This document shows positions 60,377-63,826 of a DNA stretch of 63,826 bases, in pieces. Made by a program: the position numbers and the translations under genes. The stretch is from Gammaproteobacteria bacterium (lineage in GTDB: Bacteria > Pseudomonadota > Gammaproteobacteria > Coxiellales > Coxiellaceae). Each line of letters begins with the position of its first letter. Position 1 is the first letter of the stretch. The stretch lies in contig JAHZIV010000047.1 in the NCBI GenBank assembly GCA_022601255.1, positions 1-63,826 of the forward strand, in the 5' to 3' direction. Under the pieces are notes generated by a model that was not told the DNA's origin, searched no databases, and saw nothing but the letters and a program-made list of their open reading frames with translations.

Positions 60377-61321
60377 ATGAATATTAATTTTGAAGAGGCA
60401 TTTCAACTAGTCCCTTTAGGTTTGATGATAATTGACTCAAACAAGACTGTTCATGCCTGGAATCAGTGGCTAGCTGATAAAACAGGCATTCGAAGTGACT
60501 CTATTATGGGGCATAAATTAGATGAACTATACTCCGAGGCCAATACTCCACGCTTTAATTCAGCAATAGAACAGGTTATCAAAAACAAATCACAACAAGT
60601 CATGTCACACATACTTAATAAGTTTCTTATTCCAATAGAAACAGAGTATAACCGTCAAAATGAATTTGATCACATGCCACAACAAATTTATCTGGCGCCT
60701 ATTAACATTGGCAAGAAAACCCTCATCATGGTAAGTATTGTTGACGTTACAGAAAGTGTGATTCGGACAACAACGCTGACAGATATGGCCAAAAAACTTG
60801 AAGAGGAATCTAATAAAGATCAGCTAACAGGTGCATATAATCGTCGTTTTCTCTGGGGATGGGCAGAACAACAAAAAAAATATCTTGAACGTTACCACTA
60901 TTCGCAATCTTTTTTGTTGTTGGACATCGATCATTTCAAAAAAATTAATGACAAGCTAGGGCATCAAGCTGGAGATGATGTTTTAAAGAAATTCACTAAT
61001 ACCGTTTTTGATACATTACGTGATTCAGATATATTAGTGCGCTATGGCGGTGAAGAATTCCTAGTGATCCTGGTACACGCTGACAAAGAAGTGGCCTCTA
61101 AGATAGCCGAACGAATTCGAAAAAACATTGAAAAAGAAACATTTCATTCATTAAAACAAGGCGAGATAACGTGCAGCATAGGTGTATCTTATTGGGATGA
61201 GAGCAATGATACCTTTGATGCCGATAGATTACTTAGGGAAGCTGATGAAGCACTTTATAATGCAAAACATAATGGTCGCAATAAAGTATCTGTAAGTAAT
61301 GCAGACAGGAGTTTAGAATGA
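60377..61321 (+). CDS. PAS-GGDEF diguanylate cyclase
   Basis: A 314-residue cyclase: N-terminal PAS domain (about 5-115; LGLMIIDSNKTVHAWNQWL and QIYLAPINIGKKTLIMVSI), a short coiled linker, and GGDEF (about 155-310; RYGGEEFLVIL) with an intact I-site (RDSD five residues before GGEEF), implying product inhibition. It makes c-di-GMP and is the likely output of the system. The start is ATG 60377; TTG 60365 would overlap the CheY gene. Overlaps cheC by four bases. Confidence 0.92.
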   Translation: MNINFEEAFQLVPLGLMIIDSNKTVHAWNQWLADKTGIRSDSIMGHKLDELYSEANTPRFNSAIEQVIKNKSQQVMSHILNKFLIPIETEYNRQNEFDHMPQQIYLAPINIGKKTLIMVSIVDVTESVIRTTTLTDMAKKLEEESNKDQLTGAYNRRFLWGWAEQQKKYLERYHYSQSFLLLDIDHFKKINDKLGHQAGDDVLKKFTNTVFDTLRDSDILVRYGGEEFLVILVHADKEVASKIAERIRKNIEKETFHSLKQGEITCSIGVSYWDESNDTFDADRLLREADEALYNAKHNGRNKVSVSNADRSLE

Positions 61322-61971
61322 CAGCATTAACAGAAGCACAAGCAGATGCATTGCTTGAAGTTTGCAATATTGGTGTTAGTCAAGCTGCACGCCAACTATC
61401 ATCTTTACTTAATGAAGAAGTAATCATTACAGTACCTGAAGTCAGCATTATATCTACAGAATCCATCTACAAAAAAATTGGCCTAAGCGGCAATGACGAC
61501 ATTCCATGCATTTCACAAAATTTATACGGTGATTTTGAAGGAACGGCGAATCTAATCTTTCACACAAATGAAGGTAAATCACTGGTTAATAGTCTGATTG
61601 GGAGCTTGAATGTTATTTCTGGTATTGATATGCGTGATCTTGAGCATGAAGCTTTAGTCGAAATTGGAAATATTATTATTTCATCATGCATGAGCGCCAT
61701 TGCTAACTTTCTTAATGAAGAGATTAGCTTTACAACACCTTATTTTCGAGAAGCAAATAAAAAGAAAATAATAAACTCGCATTATTCTACACAATTAAAT
61801 GATGAAGATAGTGATTATAATGAGTCTGCCTTAGTAATTGCGACAACTTTAAAAACTGCAAAAAGTGAGGTGAGTGGTTCAATAATTATTACACTTTCAG
61901 TGAAGTCTGCAACCTTGCTTGTTGACAAGGTAAATAATATTGTGCAACAGTATCTAGGCGACAGCCTGTAA
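61318..61971 (+). CDS. cheC: CheC-type phosphatase
   Basis: A 217-residue CheC/FliY/CheX-family CheY-P phosphatase. Both active-site motifs E-x2-N-x22-P are complete: Glu14-Asn17-Pro40 and Glu115-Asn118-Pro141. This would dephosphorylate receivers in the cluster, e.g. the lone CheY-like protein. CheC is uncommon in Wsp-type clusters. The last gene of the plus-strand operon; its stop lies in the left arm of a large inverted repeat. Confidence 0.92.
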   Translation: MTALTEAQADALLEVCNIGVSQAARQLSSLLNEEVIITVPEVSIISTESIYKKIGLSGNDDIPCISQNLYGDFEGTANLIFHTNEGKSLVNSLIGSLNVISGIDMRDLEHEALVEIGNIIISSCMSAIANFLNEEISFTTPYFREANKKKIINSHYSTQLNDEDSDYNESALVIATTLKTAKSEVSGSIIITLSVKSATLLVDKVNNIVQQYLGDSL

Positions 61972-62062
61972 AATTGCCAGGCAAGCCTTATTGCCTTTTG
62001 TTCAAAATAAGTTAAACTTGTGTTTTAAGTTAATAATGGCAACATGGCTTGCCTGGCAATTT
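61971..62062. repeat. 25-bp inverted repeat flanking integrase start
   Basis: AAATTGCCAGGCAAGCC (61971-61987) is perfectly matched by GGCTTGCCTGGCAATTT (62046-62062); adding the inner part, 22 of 25 positions pair (61971-61995 with 62038-62062). The loop of about 42 bases is AT-rich. The left arm begins at the last base of the cheC stop, and an ATG at 62044 for the integrase lies inside the right arm, with a second ATG at 62065 just after it. Confidence 0.75.
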
Positions 62063-62064
62063 AT

Positions 62065-63279
62065 ATGACAAAAACAATCTACAAACCCCAACCGCTATTC
62101 GATAACCTCGAGCATTTCCGCCCTACTCTTAATGACAGCGCTGAATACTATAAGGACTACACCTACAGCTTTCAATTTTTACATAGCTACCGCGGTAGTA
62201 ACGCTACTTTTAACGCATACAGGCGTGAAATTGAGCGCTTATTACAATGGAGCTGGAATATTCAAAAGAAAGCCATTAATCAATTACGGCGTGAGGATAT
62301 TGAAGTGTTTATTGAGTACTGCCAAAAACCCTCCGCTGAATGGATTGGCACCAAAAATGTTGCACGCTTTATCAATAGAGAAGGTAAACGTATAATGAAC
62401 CCAGATTGGCGCCCTTTTGTCGTATCCCAATCTAAAGTAGAGCATCATTTAGGGCATCAGCGAAACATCAAAAACTACAGTCTTTCTCAAAACGCTGTAC
62501 AGGCTATTTTTGCAATTCTAGGAAGCTTCTATAACTACCTTATTCAGGAAGATTATATTGATTATAACCCGGTTGCTCAAATTCGTCAGAAGAGTAAATT
62601 TATTCGTAAAACACAAAATAAACGTATGATACGACGCCTATCTGAATTACAGTGGCAGTATGTCATCGAAACAACAGAAATATTAGCAAATAACGAACCC
62701 AGCAAACATGAACGTAGTTTATTTATTATGAATGCACTCTATGGAATGTATTTAAGAGTGTCTGAATTAGCTGCTTCGCCACGCTGGAGTCCACAGATGG
62801 GAGATTTCCAGAAAGACATGGATGGTAATTGGTGGTTTACTACCGTTGGCAAAGGCAATAAGTCTCGTAATATTACCGTGAGTGATTCGATGTTAGCAGC
62901 ATTGAAGCGCTATCGCAGCAGTCTTGAATTACCCGCATTACCTTCGCCTGGCGAGCAAACGCCCTTGATCAACAAGTCATCAGGCCATGGCGCGATTACC
63001 AGCACACGTCGAATTCGTTCTATTGTGCAATATTGTTTTGACCAAGCCTATCAACGCATGTTATCGGATGGCTTAGGCGAAGATGCGGAACAGCTACGAA
63101 CAGCCACTGTGCATTGGCTGCGTCATACGGGTATTTCAGATGACGTAAAGACCCGCCCTCGTGAACATGTTCGTGATGATGCAGGGCACGGCTCCAGCGC
63201 GATTACAGACAAGTATATTGATATCGAATTACGCGAGCGTCATGCATCAGGTAAGAAAAAGAAGATTAAGCCTGAATAA
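62065..63279 (+). CDS. tyrosine recombinase/integrase
   Basis: A 404-residue site-specific recombinase. Catalytic residues: Arg in YGMYLRVSELAA, Lys in VGKGNKSRNI, HxxR in VHWLRHTGIS, His in DAGHGSSAI and the nucleophilic Tyr in TDKYIDIE. The N-terminal core-binding domain (about 15-180) is longer than XerC/D. I prefer ATG 62065, just after the inverted-repeat arm, over 62044. No att site, phage gene or nearby tRNA is seen, so it may act on chromosomal or plasmid substrates or be a relic. Confidence 0.9.
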   Translation: MTKTIYKPQPLFDNLEHFRPTLNDSAEYYKDYTYSFQFLHSYRGSNATFNAYRREIERLLQWSWNIQKKAINQLRREDIEVFIEYCQKPSAEWIGTKNVARFINREGKRIMNPDWRPFVVSQSKVEHHLGHQRNIKNYSLSQNAVQAIFAILGSFYNYLIQEDYIDYNPVAQIRQKSKFIRKTQNKRMIRRLSELQWQYVIETTEILANNEPSKHERSLFIMNALYGMYLRVSELAASPRWSPQMGDFQKDMDGNWWFTTVGKGNKSRNITVSDSMLAALKRYRSSLELPALPSPGEQTPLINKSSGHGAITSTRRIRSIVQYCFDQAYQRMLSDGLGEDAEQLRTATVHWLRHTGISDDVKTRPREHVRDDAGHGSSAITDKYIDIELRERHASGKKKKIKPE

Positions 63280-63295
63280 GCCTTGTCATTCCTCT

Positions 63296-63365
63296 AGATT
63301 GCTTCGCTACGCTCGCAATGACAGCAGCTCCGTCATTGCGAGTCACGTAGTGACGCGGCAATCCA
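63296..63365. repeat. MITE-like CGTCATTGCGAG palindromic repeat
   Basis: The left arm AGATTGCTTCGCTACGCTCG (63296-63315) leads into CAATGAC, and the right arm GTCATTGCGAGTCACG (63332-63347) ends in GCAATCCA. Similar elements with CGTCATTGCGAG...GCAATCC are scattered in many bacterial genomes. It lies between convergent integrase and fabV ends and could end both transcripts. Confidence 0.75.
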
Positions 63366-63370
63366 TATAA

Positions 63371-63826
63371 TCACACTTCCTCAGCAATAGACTCAATCTT
63401 TATAGCTGGCTCAACATCTGCATTATAATCTACCCCATCCACATTAAAACCAAACAACTTGTAAAAATCATTTCGGTAGCATTCGATATCAGTCAATGAT
63501 TCCAGATTATCAGTTGTCACCTGCTGCCATATCGAGTCAATTTTATCCTGAATTTCTGGTTTCATTTCTAGGTCATCCAAACGAATTCGCCCTGCCCCAT
63601 CTAACTTTTGGTCGGACGAATAAAGCAAAGCAAACAAACGATACATCTGCTCAATGCAACCTTCATGACTACCAGCTGTTTTCATTAACTTAAACAAGAT
63701 CGACATATATAGCGGCACCACTGGTATTGCCGAGCTCGCCTGTGTTACCAACGCTTTATTTACTGAAATCAACGCTTGGCCAGCATACTTAGCATTCAAC
63801 ATATCAGCAGTTTTTTGAAGATGCTC
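63371..63826 (-). CDS. fabV: trans-2-enoyl-ACP/CoA reductase FabV, C-terminal part
   Basis: The reading frame runs off the window edge, so only about the last 151 residues of a normally about 400-residue protein are seen. Segments KALVTQASSAIPVVPLYMS, THEGCIEQ-like SHEGCIEQMYRLF, and the closing KLFGFNVDGVDYNADVEP are FabV hallmarks. FabV is an NADH-dependent enoyl reductase of fatty acid synthesis, naturally less sensitive to triclosan. The catalytic Tyr and cofactor-binding part lies outside the window. Confidence 0.93.
   Translation of the reverse strand, partial: EHLQKTADMLNAKYAGQALISVNKALVTQASSAIPVVPLYMSILFKLMKTAGSHEGCIEQMYRLFALLYSSDQKLDGAGRIRLDDLEMKPEIQDKIDSIWQQVTTDNLESLTDIECYRNDFYKLFGFNVDGVDYNADVEPAIKIESIAEEV

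Noticed and set aside
62065-63279. Integrase as a mark of a prophage or genomic island at the tRNA
   Set aside because: The tRNA-Arg is 61 kb away, the genes between include housekeeping operons, and no phage genes or att repeats are visible.

Overview
The window reads as chromosomal DNA of a gammaproteobacterium of the order Legionellales (Legionella/Coxiella/Berkiella-like); I cannot fix the genus. Evidence: an EnhB-like exported protein, a FabV enoyl reductase, a two-gene methylcitrate segment, a low-to-moderate GC content, and many lineage-specific proteins that look like host-directed effectors (a CE-clan-type cysteine protease, an ankyrin-like protein ending in a CaaX prenylation box, a kinase-like protein, alanine-rich and two-helix membrane proteins). 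Three of the uncharacterised genes have a tandem-repeat motif upstream that matches the PmrA box controlling Dot/Icm effectors in Legionella and Coxiella. No Dot/Icm structural gene lies in the window.

Layout. 0-9.7 kb: end of an MFS transporter, tRNA-Arg(CCU), an RND efflux pair, a YgjP-type metalloprotein, then surface-sugar genes (WaaE-like GT2, polysaccharide deacetylase, GT9). 9.7-25.7 kb: conserved housekeeping (rnr, queG, nnr, tsaE, amidase, mutL, miaA, L,D-transpeptidase, DUF924, DUF1820, nagZ, mscS, hpt) with one lineage-specific gene inserted at 13.4 kb. 25.7-37.4 kb: accessory block with the protease-like, CaaX, kinase-like and paired membrane proteins, interrupted by csiV, DUF2799, an SLC13 permease and thpR. 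37.4-40.6 kb: prpD, prpC, lysE. 40.6-49.3 kb: a second accessory stretch mixed with mltB, queF, a GIY-YIG protein, a PAS-LuxR regulator, DUF1937, enhB-like and queD. 49.4-62 kb: a signalling block: REC-GGDEF-EAL protein, catalytically degenerate alpha/beta hydrolase, then a divergent chemosensory cluster. 62-63.8 kb: a solitary tyrosine recombinase and the 3' part of fabV.

The chemosensory cluster has the gene order MCP-CheW-CheR(TPR)-CheW-CheA(REC) on the minus strand, the same order and domain content as WspA-B-C-D-E, while the divergent plus-strand operon carries a lone Hpt, CheB, a single REC, a PAS-GGDEF cyclase and CheC. This looks like a Wsp-type system controlling cyclic-di-GMP in which the WspR role is split into two proteins and extra phosphate-handling parts (Hpt, CheC) have been added.

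Non-coding structure is rich: two copies of a 62-bp palindromic core sit after rnr and amiB with outer arms that differ between copies yet are self-complementary within each copy; other hairpin repeats lie beside the tRNA, at the queG end, at the integrase start and between integrase and fabV.
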